Shown: positions 45,893 through 56,324 of the stretch, piece by piece
How the letters are laid out: each line of letters begins with the position of its first letter
Position numbering within the stretch: position 1 is the stretch's first letter
From: Cristatella mucedo
Lineage: Eukaryota > Bryozoa > Phylactolaemata > Cristatellidae
NCBI GenBank assembly: GCA_009760855.2
Contig: WPIO01000023.1
Coordinates: forward strand, 3,228,501 to 3,292,500
DNA: 64,000 nt
Reading direction: 5' to 3'
The notes under the pieces: model-generated
Seen by the model: the letters and a program-made list of their open reading frames with translations, nothing else
Databases searched by the model: none
Told to the model about the DNA's origin: nothing
Program-made: the position numbers and the translations under genes

Positions 45893-46359
45893 ACACATAT
45901 ATGTATGTATGCATGTATCCTCTTCTCTTTTTCTCTCACAGTTTGCTACCTGGGACACGGTTGCATACTTTAAGGATGCTGTATACTTGGTCTTGCACGT
46001 GCGAAAGCATAGCACCAAGAGTAGTCATGGTTGTTGAGCTTTTTCATCTTACTTGAAGCAGTTCAAACTAGATGGCACCTGCTGAATTAGATAAGTTCCT
46101 ACATAGTGTATGCAGCATAAAGCCATGCTGTTTTTTACACAAAAATTAGTGTGAATCAGAGCACTATCCTAAGATGCATGAGCTGAAACTTCATTGTTAA
46201 TTTTTTCATTCCTTTCTCCAATATTTTTGGAAGGGAATACAGTGTATTCTCTCGTTGGCAGTGATGGTACTTTGTTAATGGGGCTGTTTTATCAGCCATA
46301 GTTATACCTTGACACTTTTGTGCTTGATGTGTAAATCTTTAGTAGTTTTCTATGTAATT

Positions 46360-46605
46360 TTATCGAGCAGTCATCAGACTGCTTTCTTTTAGCACCCCTG
46401 CACAATAGTGCATGGTTCTCTTGGGTACTGCCTTGACAGTGGCCTTGTGGATTTTGGTCCTTAATGTATGTGGACTTGTTCTGTAGTTAGTCACGGGATA
46501 AGCTTTTGGTTTGCCATCCTTGAAACAGAACCTTATTTCTGAGAAGGGTACTAAGTCTAGTGAGGCACAATTGAGTGCTTGATTTGTCCAGGGTAATAAT
46601 AACAA
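46360..46605 (-). CDS. weak candidate coding fragment, minus strand
   Basis: The minus frame reads NQALNCASLDLVPFSEIRFC, FKDGKPKAYPVTNYRTSPHT, LRTKIHKATVKAVPKRTMHY, then ends LKESSLMTAR at a stop. The composition looks coding. Proteins encoded by some multicopy invertebrate elements have a comparable basic, IHKATVK-like region, but I cannot name it. There is no convincing acceptor, and a LINE-A tail abuts it. Confidence 0.25.
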   Translation of the reverse strand: MLLLPWTNQALNCASLDLVPFSEIRFCFKDGKPKAYPVTNYRTSPHTLRTKIHKATVKAVPKRTMHYCAGVLKESSLMTAR

Positions 46606-47415
46606 TACATTTGTATACCACCCTCAGAGAACTACTATGCACTTTACATATGCTGTAAAGGAAGCATGGTCAAATGGTTAGTGGTCAGATGCTTAATGTC
46701 AACAAGCATAACTTGTTTAGAGGTGACATGCATAGGTTCAGCATGCAAATGTGGTTAGTGGCAATATGCGCAGTGTCAGCTTGCATAAGTACACAAAGGT
46801 TGAATGACACGGACCTACTAAATGCTGTGATAAATAGATGCATTTAGCTGCTTTTTAAGCGTTATCAAATCAATGGATGTCATGACGTCAGTCGGGGGGG
46901 GGGGTGAATTCCGAGCTTTGGGAGCTTACGAGCTAAAGACACGGTCTCCAAAGGATTTGAGGTTCTTACGAGGTATAGCTAAACAATTTGATTCAGAGCT
47001 GTAGGTGGTACGATGCCTAGCCATACGAGTAGTTTCAGTAGGTAGGCTATGGCCAAAAAATGAAGGGACCTAAAGTGAGTGACAGAACTTTGAAGGCGAT
47101 GCGTGTCTTGACTGAGGGCCAGTGCAGGTCGGAGAGAAGTGGTGTAATGTGGCAACTTAAATGCTCACGACTGACAAGTCTAGCTGCCGAGTTTTGGGCC
47201 TGCTGTAAGCTCTGAGTGCGCAGGCTGGTAGACCGGTAGTCAGTGAGTTATAGAAGTCGAGACCGGATGTAAAAAATAGATGGACCAATTTAGGTGTAGC
47301 ATCTCTGCCTAAGCAAGCCCGACTTTCAGCAATGCTATGTAGTTGAAAGTAGGCAGACTTGACTAAAGAGCTGATGTGGCCGTCTAATGAAAGTCACTTT
47401 GGAACAGGACACCTA

Positions 47416-47519
47416 ATAATAATTATATTAATAGTAATAATACATTTCATAGAGTGCCCTCAGAGAACTCAATCGCTTTCTAGGCGCTTTAAAATTGCTG
47501 CAAAGGAAGCACAATCGAA
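47416..47519 (-). repeat. LINE-A tail nested in the older copy
   Basis: AATAATAATTATATTAATAG, then CATAGAGTGCCCTCAGAGAA, CTAGGCGCTTTAAAATTGCT and CAAAGGAAGCAC, after which the host element resumes (ATTTCATGCAGATTCAACAG). Confidence 0.75.
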
Positions 47520-47620
47520 GATTTCATGCAGATTCAACAGGAGATATGCTGGCAGAGCCGATCGTGAGGGTTAACCTTTCTAGTTTCTGAATCACACTAG
47601 TTTGCCTCTAACTAGTAGGT

Positions 47621-48886
47621 CAGTTCCTATCTCATTGGGAGACTCCTGAGTATCGATGTGAATGGACAAAGATCATCTGAGGTACCTCTGAAATATGGGG
47701 TACCTTAGGGCTCCGTGCTAGGTCCGGTTCTTTTCACGGTTTATACTCTCCCACTTGCTGATGTGATTGCCAAGCTCAATCTAGGCTTTCACTTCTATGC
47801 GGATGACACTAGGTTGTACCTTTGCTTTGATCCCTCACAGCCTTCGAGCACCTTGAATTCTCTCAACTCACTTGGTGGATGTATTGATGACATCTGCACA
47901 TGGATGGCAGCCAATTTTCTAAAACTAAACGATGATAAAACTAACTTACTAGTTATGGGCAAACGCAGTGTGATTCACAAATTGGAAAGGCTGAAACTCA
48001 AAATTCGATCTGCCAGCATATCTCCAGTTGAATCAGCTCGAAATCTAGTTGTCATATTCCAAAGCGACCTTTCGTTAGACGACCATATCTGCTCCACAGT
48101 CAAATCTGCCTATTTTCAGCTTCACAACATTGCTAAAATTCGGGCTTGTTTAGATATGGATACCACATGTAAGTTGGTCCATGCATTCGTGACATCCTGT
48201 CTCGACTTCTGCAACTCACTGCTTACTGGCCTACCTGCATGTGCGATCAGGCGATTGCAGCTGGTGCAAAAGTCTGCAGCTAGGCTTGTCTGTCGTGAGC
48301 GTCGCACTTGCCACATTACTCCACTTCTCGCCGACCTGCACTGGCTACCAGTCAAGCAACGGATTGACTTCAAGGTTTTGTCGCTCACATTTAGGTCCCT
48401 TCATTCTTTGGCTCCAGCCTATCTCTCAGATATACTCCCCCTTCAGGCCAAGCATCGTACCACCGGCTTTTCAGAATCCAACAGTCTACAAATACCCCGT
48501 ACAAACCTCAAATCCTTTGGAGACCGTGCATTTAGTTCGTATGTTCCCAAAGCCTGGAACTCCCTCCCGACCTGCGTCAGAACATCCCCTGACCTGACCA
48601 TATTTAAAAAGAATTTAGGACACCTATTTAAGACGGCATTTAGTGGGTCCCTGTGATTCGTCCTTGATGTGCTTATGCGTGCTGACACTGTGCATGCTGC
48701 CACTAATCACATGTGCATGCTGACCCTGTGCATGTCACCCCTAACCATGTTATTCATTTTGTTTATCAAGCATGATTTTACTCACCATTCAATTGCATTT
48801 TCCTTTGCTGCAAATGTAAAGCACCTAGAGAGATGAAGTTCTCTGAGGGTGCTTTATCAAGTGCATTATTATTATTATTATTAGGT
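47621..48886 (+). mobile_element. best-preserved LINE-A: 5'-truncated, with a 313-codon reverse transcriptase ORF and 20-bp TSD
   Basis: A non-LTR retrotransposon of the Jockey/CR1/L2-like group (family placement inferred from motif wording). The element starts within the RT at FRSYL (here as SYLIGRLLSIDVNG), continues SSEVPLKYGVP, then has one stop where the family has Gln (VPQGS). The open frame 47715-48656 follows, with SVLGPVLF, FHFYADDTRLYLCF (catalytic YADD intact), FLKLNDDKTNLLVMGK, SLDDHICSTVKSAYFQLHNI and LHWLPVKQRIDFKVL. It ends with the C-terminal FKKNLGHLFKTAFSGSL. The 3' UTR, hairpin and (ATT)n follow. TTTGCCTCTAACTAGTAGGT flanks it exactly (47601-47620 and 48887-48906). The single stop and truncation make it dead on arrival, but it is young. 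Confidence 0.93.
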
Positions 48887-49079
48887 TTTGCCTCTAACTA
48901 GTAGGTTTGCTTATAGTCGTTGAATTTAAGAAAGTTTGCTGCCGTCCATGTGTGGATGTCATCAATGCATGCAACAGGGGAGTTGAGAGTATCCGACTTG
49001 CTATGGTGCTTACTCCAGAGTACTAGCACCGAAGGAGTATGCACAGTTAGCTCTTGGATATATAATCGAGCTCTTGTGC

Positions 49080-49510
49080 TAGTCACAGTTACTTTCAAAG
49101 ATGGGTGTCCAGAAATTTTCAACTTCTTTCTGAGGACGGCAGGAGCTGTCTAGATGCTCATATACAAGATCAGAAGAGTTCCTGCAGTGTGCACTTTTAA
49201 AGACAGCCTTCTGCATGCTATAGTGGGTTGAATGCATAATTCTTTGGTTGGATAGTGACTTGTTTATCACTTAAAGCTTGATTCGAGTCCAGTGCTATGT
49301 GGACTGACTTTAAAGGTGAGCTTGGCCCAGCCCTCACTGGAGAGCTTGAATGCAGCAACTCCATAGGCTTAACATGGATTTTGGTTTTGAATAAAGGATT
49401 TCCGATTGAACTTAAACACATGACTCGGGTCGTGAAGTGTGAGCACCTTTCAGCTGAGCTAGATGTAGTAGTTAGCATCTGCCAAACTGGAAGATTTCAC
49501 TAGTGTCAGG
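49080..49510 (-). CDS. weak coding-like stretch, minus strand
   Basis: Two overlapping minus frames look coding. One runs from 49,478 to 49,218 and includes KIHVKPMELLHSSSPVRAGP. The other, lower, includes NSSDLVYEHLDSSCRPQKEV then ENFWTPIFES, after a possible acceptor GTGCACACTGCAG and before a possible GTAACT donor. If real, these would be upstream exons of the minus-strand gene at 43.6-45.3 kb, but splice signals are mediocre and no domain is seen. Confidence 0.25.
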
Positions 49511-49574
49511 CTTCATTTTACCGAAAGGCCAATGGCAGCAACTTGATCCTGGGCCATGTAAAAATACTGGCTGA

Positions 49575-49742
49575 TTCAACCGCCTCTTTTGTATAGCAAC
49601 AGAAGAGCCTTCACGGCTATCATCACTGCTTGCAGTGGCAATACAAGATTGCCCCCCTCGCAGGATTCGAACCCACAAACTCCTCGGGACCGAGATCGTG
49701 AAAAACAACCGCCTTACCTAGTGTGCCATCACAGCTCACCAA
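49575..49742 (-). repeat. SINE-1 copy, minus orientation
   Basis: Clear reverse copy: TGTATAGCAACAGAAGAGCC, TCACTGCTTGCAGTGGCAAT, CGCAGGATTCGAACCCACAA, ACCGCCTTACCTAGTGTGCC. Confidence 0.88.
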
Positions 49743-49925
49743 GATGAGCCTTCTGCTCACGAAAATTATGATCCTGTTCAACTGAGGGGTTTATACTGCA
49801 AATGTATAGTAATTTCCTTTTGCTTTTGCTTATTGTATACTTTACAATAAGAAAGCCTAGTGGCAGACCACCACTCTGGCACCTAGAATTGGCTACTACC
49901 CGACGTAGCATACTGTGAGACTTGT

Positions 49926-50060
49926 AATAATGATAACAATAACCACAGCAAAAGCATTTGGGTTGTGCCCTCATATCTAAATTATTCCTAGGTATTTTAC
50001 ATATGCTGTAAAAGAATTTTGTATTGTCAATCGAGGCAACATAACTAGTGAGCAAATCTG
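49926..50060 (-). repeat. diverged LINE-A-like tail, minus
   Basis: AATAATGATAACAATAACC, then TTGTGCCCTCATATCTAAAT and CCTAGGTATTTTACATATGC, a decayed reverse hairpin region. Confidence 0.55.
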
Positions 50061-50839
50061 ATGGATGAATAGTCAATTTATATTAAAGCATTTTGCTAAA
50101 TATTTTTGGTTCCTTAATTTGTTTTTGCCTAGCAAGTACTTCATGGATGTGATAGGTCAGGGAGCATAGATCACCCTTGCACCAAGTGCTGCAAGTGGTT
50201 GTGAGCCAGTGTTTTGTATTAGCATATGCAGTGCCATGAAAGCATGCTTACATTGTTGAAAGTGGCTTAATTTCCGAGGATGCAGTTGGTCTATTTGTAA
50301 CTGCAAAGCTCCAGCTATCGCTTAGCAACTGGGTGTCCAGCACATGGAGCAGCATGGTCACAACTGCTGGATGCATGTGTTGCCAAATGGTTATCCATGT
50401 CCTGCCGTGAGTCATAACAGCTTTAGAATCTCGACGAATTTCGAATAGAATTTAGAATGACGAGCTTGCACAACTTTCTCAGCCTGTCCCTAGTACTCAG
50501 ATTGCTAAACCCGAGCATCACAGGTTATTTTTCTATTAAAACGTGATTTTGCAGTTATAGTGTGTATTTCTAAGTGTGTTCTGTGTACAGCATAGTGTGA
50601 TGTACACGTGCACTTGCTGCTACTGAGTTTGAGCCTAGTTTTTTGGGTACCTCAGCACTGAAGCAGACAGCTGTCTCCGGTGCTCACTGCATTAGCCTGA
50701 GCTGTCCCCACTTTTTTATTTTTGTCATGGCTGTCAAAAACTTCAGACGTGTCGTGTCTTTCAGTGCCGGCTTCACGTAAGGAGGCTTGAATGCTGAGCT
50801 CGTGACTGCTGCTCTTGGTCGGCCTCATTTACTGTGATC
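50061..50839. other. DNA upstream of the plakin exons, no assigned gene
   Basis: No supported exon or family repeat. If 50840 were a true start codon this would contain the promoter, but no core element is evident and the region is not CpG-rich. An upstream intron is equally possible. Confidence 0.4.
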
Positions 50840-50845
50840 ATGGAG

Positions 50846-50896
50846 GATTGCAAAGAAGGCCACTATAAGCTGGCCGTGCTGGAAGGAGACGTTCAG
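50846..50896 (+). CDS. plakin-domain gene, exon 1 of those seen
   Basis: The first of six plus-strand exons that join in phase 0 to give about 199 residues of a plakin-type protein. This exon reads DCKEGHYKLAVLEGDVQ and ends at CAG|GTATGT. Its left edge is uncertain. AG at 50844-50845 gives phase 0, like all other junctions, but the pyrimidine tract is weak. The frame is open further upstream to an in-frame ATG at 50840 and beyond, so an initiating exon is also possible. The peptide fits the end of a spectrin-repeat helix. In plakins these repeats form a rod that links actin- or junction-binding parts to the rest of the molecule. Identification rests mainly on the SH3 exons at 55340 and 60901. 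Confidence 0.5.
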
Positions 50897-51000
50897 GTAT
50901 GTGCTGCTCTGTGCCCTACTCACGGTCCTACTCCCTGCTTGCTCTCTGCTCAGCACTGGCTGTGGCTTATGGAAATTTTTTTCTCCCGATGTCTTTTTAG

Positions 51001-51120
51001 AGTTTCCATAATGAAATGGAAACTCGAACATTGCAACTGGTTGCCGTGGATCCTGACTATGATATGGCCACGGACGTAGACGGATTGACCGATATTGAAG
51101 CCTGCTCTTGCACACAGCTG
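51001..51120 (+). CDS. plakin-domain gene, exon 2
   Basis: Forty codons between a strong acceptor (GATGTCTTTTTAG) and a GTTAGT donor, both phase 0. The peptide starts SFHNEMETRTLQLVAVDPDY, continues with an acidic loop (DMATDVDGLTDIEA) and ends CSCTQL. The preceding exon ends ...LEGDVQ, so the junction LEGDVQ|SFHNEME gives a continuous amphipathic helix. The acidic linker would fall between helices of a spectrin repeat. It has no match that is diagnostic alone. Splice-site strength and phase are the main support. Confidence 0.65.
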
Positions 51121-51239
51121 GTTAGTGATTGAGCTAGAGCTCTTGAAATAGCTATAGTTGCTGAGCAGGAGCCACTAGGCAGTCGATCACCTTGCTTGAT
51201 GGGAATTCATCATCCTGCTATATGCTGCCTTGTTTGTAG

Positions 51240-51335
51240 CTTTGCCAGACCATGGCAAGCCAGACCTATCATTCGTTAAGTGGCCTTGTACACTGCCTGC
51301 CGTATCACGTGGCTTGTGCAGCAGATTATCAGCAG
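51240..51335 (+). CDS. plakin-domain gene, exon 3
   Basis: Thirty-two codons bounded by TTGTTTGTAG and CAG|GTAAGC, phase 0. The peptide LCQTMASQTYHSLSGLVHCL ends with CAADYQQ. In plakin and spectrin repeats a DYQ/F motif commonly begins a helix A that continues with a Trp about 17 residues later. Here that Trp occurs at the expected distance in the next exon (DYQQ|YFHGVRHIRTEFGSW). This continuity across a 2.1-kb intron supports both exon calls. Confidence 0.65.
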
Positions 51336-53430
51336 GTAAGCAGCCAGCTCAGCTGTCAGAACGCTGCACCGAACCACATCGATTGATGCAGTAGCAAGTG
51401 TCACATTGTCACGATGAGCACTCTCGTGGCTTTTACCGGTTGTCTGACATTGTGTGGGGTACAAATTGTTGACCTGAGTGCGCTTGAAGTTTACCACTCT
51501 TCAGCATGTTCACAGCACTAGAAAATCTAGTCAAGCTACCAAACCATAGTGGTAGTCTCTCCCTCCCAATAGACATATGAATCACTTGCTTGCCTCAGTT
51601 GACATTTCATGTGTGCATAACATGGTAGGTGAGATCTATTCGAGCTCCAAAAGAAGGCTTTACTTGTTGGTGACCCAACGAAGCCCTACTTGCCCAAGTG
51701 CCTGCAGCCAACAGTCAAATTCGGGTAAAGGGTGGTATGGGCGGGTGGGTGCTTCAGCAAAAAAATTGTAAGTGCGTCCAGCAGTGTATATTAGGCAGAA
51801 TGGCCCAGAGTCTATTTAGACCTTCAGAACCTAAGTTTTATGACACTTTGTGGCCTATATTTTCCATCACGACACCGATCCAATACATACACTGGAAAAG
51901 TTGAGTATTTTATTTAACAATTCATCTAGAGTTTTGTTATTCTTCCGTGATGCTTATGAACCGGATGGGTGTGTCAGTCAACCAATTGAGCATTTGTGAG
52001 ATGAAGTCGAGCAAAGGTTCTGGAAGCTGGTCATCGGTATTGTGTCAGTGGATGTGCTTTTTGTACACTTATAGGGAGCCTGGAAAAGCATAACAGCTGA
52101 TGATTTTGAGTGTTTAATCAACTCTTTGCTTGTACATGCCTGACAGGTCGTTGCAAATAAGGCAGGTGAAAAATTGTATTAGCTCAATAAATAGGATATG
52201 GTATGTAATAATTGAATGGACGTGTTGCTTTTTCTTATTTCAAAATGTTTGCATAATTTTGATAACAACACCCGACATTTAATCGAAGTGCAGGTGAGTA
52301 GGCAGCTGTCATTGCGGCTGTCTCAGCCGCTTAATTATCGTCCATTGCTTTCGTTTTCGAATGTAGATTACGTTTAGCATAAGTAACATAATGCATCGGT
52401 CCATTGCAGACATACTTGCATCACGATTAAAATTTAAGGATTTCATAGTTCATAATTCAGTCGTTGCATGCAAAATGTGATACAATATTTTGTATTTACT
52501 TATAATAATAATAATATTAATAATAATGCATTTGTTTAGCACTCCCAGAGAACCTAATGTCCTTATAGGTACTTTGCATATGCTGTAAAGGAAGCATAAC
52601 CATATGGTTAGTGGTAACATGCTTAGTGTTACCACTAACATGATATGGTTAATGTTGACATGCTGAGTGTCAATATGCAAAGTGTGGTTATTGATAACAT
52701 GCAGTGGCTGCATGCATCAGCTCACAAAGGACGAATGACAAGGATCCACAAATGCTGTTAGAACAACCATGTGAGTTTTTATATTCTTTTTAAATGCCCT
52801 CGTCTGGGTAAGTCATTAAGTCAGTTGGGAGTGATTTTCGTGTTTTGGGAGCATATTAACTAACGGTACGATTTCCAAAGGATTTGGGATTGGTTTGAGG
52901 CATAGCTAAACGACATGAGTCTGAATTGCAGTTGGTACGATGCCTTGCCTTTAGGTTGTAGTTCTGTATGTAGGCTGGACCCAGAGAAGGAAGAGACCTA
53001 AAAGTGAGTGACCAAATCTTGAAGTCGATATGCTGCATGATTAGAAGCTATGTGTTTGGAGATATTTTTCACTTGCAAAACGTGGGTACCTTCTGCTCTG
53101 TCAGCTAGTTTTCAGTATTAAATCACGAGTTTCAACTGCTGTTTGCCCCCCATGTTTTATTCGTCTTAAGTGGCTTGGACAGTAACTTCGTCAGACTTGG
53201 TCGTGTTGCACTCCATTAGCATACCTAGTACAGCCTGTCATGTTTACTCTTATTTGGCGACGGCTGTACGATAAGCAGGTTTGTGATGATCAACGTGAGG
53301 AAATTTTCGAAAGCAGTTGTTACTAGGGTGAGAATGCAGTCACCATCTTTCCTTCATCCTGAGCACCATGGAAATTTGTGATCCTTTTATTGCCTTCTGA
53401 TCAGCCTCATATGCTTATCATCTCTTCTAG
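51336..53430. other. intron with a LINE-A fragment
   Basis: Intron between exons 3 and 4. Holds the LINE-A copy at 52500-53045. The remainder (51.35-52.5 kb) shows no other recognised feature. Confidence 0.6.
52500..53045 (-). repeat. diverged LINE-A 3' end, minus, in an intron
   Basis: AATAATAATATTAATAATA tail, GCACTCCCAGAGAACC, 3' UTR, then a minus frame with the FKIWSLTFRSLPSLGPAYI signature. Confidence 0.75.
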
Positions 53431-53547
53431 TATTTTCATGGTGTGCGGCACATCCGCACCGAGTTCGGCAGTTGGATGAAGCTGCTGGAGCAGATGCATG
53501 CGCAGATGACCTCATTGTCGATAGATGAGCTGACTGAAGCAATTATG
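53431..53547 (+). CDS. plakin-domain gene, exon 4 (spectrin-repeat helix with Trp)
   Basis: Thirty-nine codons between TCTCTTCTAG and ATG|GTAAGG, both phase 0. It reads YFHGVRHIRTEFGSWMKLLE then QMHAQMTSLSIDELTEAIM. The W in position 15, flanked by hydrophobics in heptad spacing, is the hallmark Trp of a spectrin-repeat helix A, and the end LSIDELTEAIM starts the next helix. In plakins the repeats before the SH3 domain have this form. Confidence 0.7.
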
Positions 53548-55339
53548 GTAAGGCGTTCTTGAGTCCTGCCGTGCGAGGTTGACTTATATGCGAGTTTAAC
53601 TGTCTCGAGCTGCAGCTAACTTTTGTGGAACTTCGGCTTACTTGGCTTCTAACTCTCTAACGCCAGCTGCAATAATTGCCTAAGGTCACGCGTTAAATTG
53701 CTTAGCACACATCAGTAGTTGCTTGTTTGTATAGTGGTGACATGGATAACAGCTCCACTGGCATTGATCTAGGATGGTAAGATGTCACATTTCAACACAA
53801 GCATGCTCACCCCTCCTTGCATGGCCAGTAATGTTTCTCTGCAGTATCTGTTGACTTTAGTGGCTCCTTTATGTACTCCCTGTTCCGACGTGTTATTCCA
53901 GTTTCACTATCGCTTTTTTATTTTGCTATGGAGTCATAGTGGTCCTATCCGACTGCACTATGTTGAGTACATGCCTAGTGCAGTGTCATCTCGTGCCTAG
54001 ATTTTTGTCCACCGGTATTTGTTGGATTCCGGCATGGTGTGTCCAAGCTTGCTATACGGCAGGAGCTGAGCTCACCCAAGGTGCCTTGTACGTTGTACCT
54101 TGTCCGGTCAGTGTTGGCATGCATGCTTTCTGTTATTAGAGCGTTAGTGCCATATCAATATATTTCCACGACGAGCTATTAGGCATCGAGTAAATATGAA
54201 AGCATTTGGTCAGTGGCGTGCAGTCAGTGGGAAACTCTGTATCGGCAGTCATCTTTACACCGTCCTTACCTTTGTTTCGCCACCGACTCCACTGTCACCA
54301 TCCATAGGCTCTTTTTAAATGTTGTTACTGGACTAGCACCAAAGTGGATAATATATGTCTGAGCCAAATAACGACTTGCTTTGCGGGATTTATTGTCTCT
54401 AAGGACTCCCTTACCTATCATTTGCTTCATGTGTTTTATGGTCGTTAGATTGAGTTCGGTATGCATGGTGCCACTGTTTTACCTTAGCACGAAGTCCCTG
54501 TAATGGACTGACTTCACTTGTGAGGTTTGCCCAATGTTTATGCGTAGTAACAGCTTCACCAAAGTATGCTTATTTAGCATGTTTAATATTTCACTGGATC
54601 TTTGACATGTAACCTGCCTTAAAACCAGGGTCAGCATTTTTGATTAAAATATATAAAGTAAAGCTAAGCGTAGAGCCAGACCATAGTGACAGAAAGAGCC
54701 TTTCGGGCTTTTGCCACGAATATTATAGCTCATGAGTTGTATCGCCAGTTCACCAGCATTGACCTTGCATCAATACTGTGGCCTGCTAAAAGTCTTTGCT
54801 TTGCCATCGTGCCTCAAGTGACATGTAGGCAGTCTCATTAGGTTAATTCTAAGGTAATTCTTAATCGCCTTGTAAAAATCTTACCGCTAGCAACATTTGG
54901 ACCGGAGACTCAATAGTCCCGAGTCATTTTCCTTCAGCCGAAGGTTTGCCACTAGAGTTTAACAAAGTTCTGTGATACTTCCACCAATTTTGTAACTAGA
55001 GAATACAGTGCTCAGTATTTATAAGCATGCGTTTGTGAGTGCGTGCGTGTGCATGTAGTGCCACCACTTTCGTACAAATAACTTTAGGGTGAATTGGGAG
55101 GCGATGCGTGTGTCGTGTACACCAAGCCGACAGCAGATTTCTTTGAAAAAAAGTGTTATTTGATCGTCTTTAAGGTTGACAGTCCAAACTATAAACCCTT
55201 GGCAGTTTGTGTCCTAGTCAATCTGACAGTACTGTTGATTGCTGACCCTTTGCTTTCTGTTAGTATTAGTCCTTACGTGCCGATATCCATAGCAAGCTAG
55301 TCGAAATATGCTTAGTTTTTTTGCATACTTCGTTTTCAG
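53548..55339. other. intron, no supported feature except a SINE scrap
   Basis: A partial reverse SINE-1 end lies near 54,685-54,760 (GACAGAAAGAGCCTTTCGGG). A 66-codon minus frame at 54266-54466 looks weakly coding but has no recognised motif. Confidence 0.5.
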
Positions 55340-55489
55340 AGTACTACTGGAGGGCTATTAAAGCTGCAGGATAAAATTAATGTTCTGACATCATCTGCTA
55401 GTGATATCATTCCATTGCGATATCGAAAAGAAAAGGTGAACCGACGGTTACATGTGCGTGCACTGGCTTCTTATGCTTCCAACGACGGG
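55340..55489 (+). CDS. plakin-domain gene, exon 5 (end of helix and start of SH3)
   Basis: Fifty codons bounded by CGTTTTCAG and GGG|GTAAGG, phase 0. The first half, LLKLQDKINVLTSSASDIIP then LRYRKEK, has the pattern of the helix and basic linker just before the plakin SH3 (in dystonin/MACF1 the equivalent runs ...VVQLKPR). The second half RRLHVRALASYASNDG is the first SH3 strand and RT-loop start. The consensus ALYDY is degraded to ALASY, as in plakin SH3 domains, which have lost the proline-binding surface and instead pack against a spectrin repeat. Confidence 0.78.
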
Positions 55490-55879
55490 GTAAGGCTTGC
55501 CTGTTAGATGTATTTCTTTTTTTAAATCCTGCCAAGGTAAAATGTGATAAATGCACCCTTAGCAATAAGGTTACTCTTGAGCTGCCTTCTAATGGATGTA
55601 TGCCATGTCTGTCAACTTATGCATCGGTCTGTGTCGTGTTCACTTGTAGCCGCCTCCTGACTCGATTGAGATCACGTGCATGCAAACATACGTGTTTAAT
55701 TTTATATATTTATCTGAATGTGGTGCTCGAACTGTCCTGTTTATGGGAGACCCCGGAATGTGCTGGATGAATTTATAAAAGCAGAGCAGCTCTTTATTAC
55801 AAACTTCATTTCAGCAAGTATGTTATCTGTGGCCGTATTCTTTTTTCCGATTGTTCCTTATTTACCTGTCACGAGTCTG

Positions 55880-55893
55880 TCTCCCTCTCCCTC

Positions 55894-55929
<36 letters not shown>

Positions 55930-55946
55930 CGTGTCCCTCCCTCCCT

Positions 55947-56045
<99 letters not shown>

Positions 56046-56154
56046 GTGTCTCTCCCTCCCTCCCTCCCTCCCTCCCTCTCTCTCTCGCTCGGTCGCTCTC
56101 TCGCTCGCTCTCTCTTTCTCGTTCTCTCTCTTTCTCGTTCTCTCTCTCTCTCTC

Positions 56155-56223
<69 letters not shown>

Positions 56224-56290
56224 GTCTCTCTCTCTCTGTGTTTCTTTTTCTGTCTCACTCTGTATTTCTGTCTTTGTCCCTCTCACTGTC
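55880..56290. repeat. (CT)n microsatellite with CCCT and CGCT variants
   Basis: About 400 bp of pyrimidine-only repeat. The Ser/Leu-rich ORFs across it are not genes. Confidence 0.95.
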
Positions 56291-56324
56291 ATTCCATCCC
56301 TCTCACCGAGACCTGACTGAAATG

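Larger units (their letters stand above)
46592..49000 (-). pseudogene. older LINE-A copy, minus, carrying two nested insertions
   Basis: The tail is near 46,592, and the ORF landmarks follow in reverse. At 47416-47519 a separate LINE-A tail interrupts it, and at 47621-48886 a longer LINE-A lies in the opposite orientation. After the second insertion the copy resumes at 48907 with the region encoding the LLVxGK / MAANFLKLND part (minus strand MAANFLK-like: GTTGAATTTAAGAAAGTTTG). No frame is intact. Confidence 0.8.
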
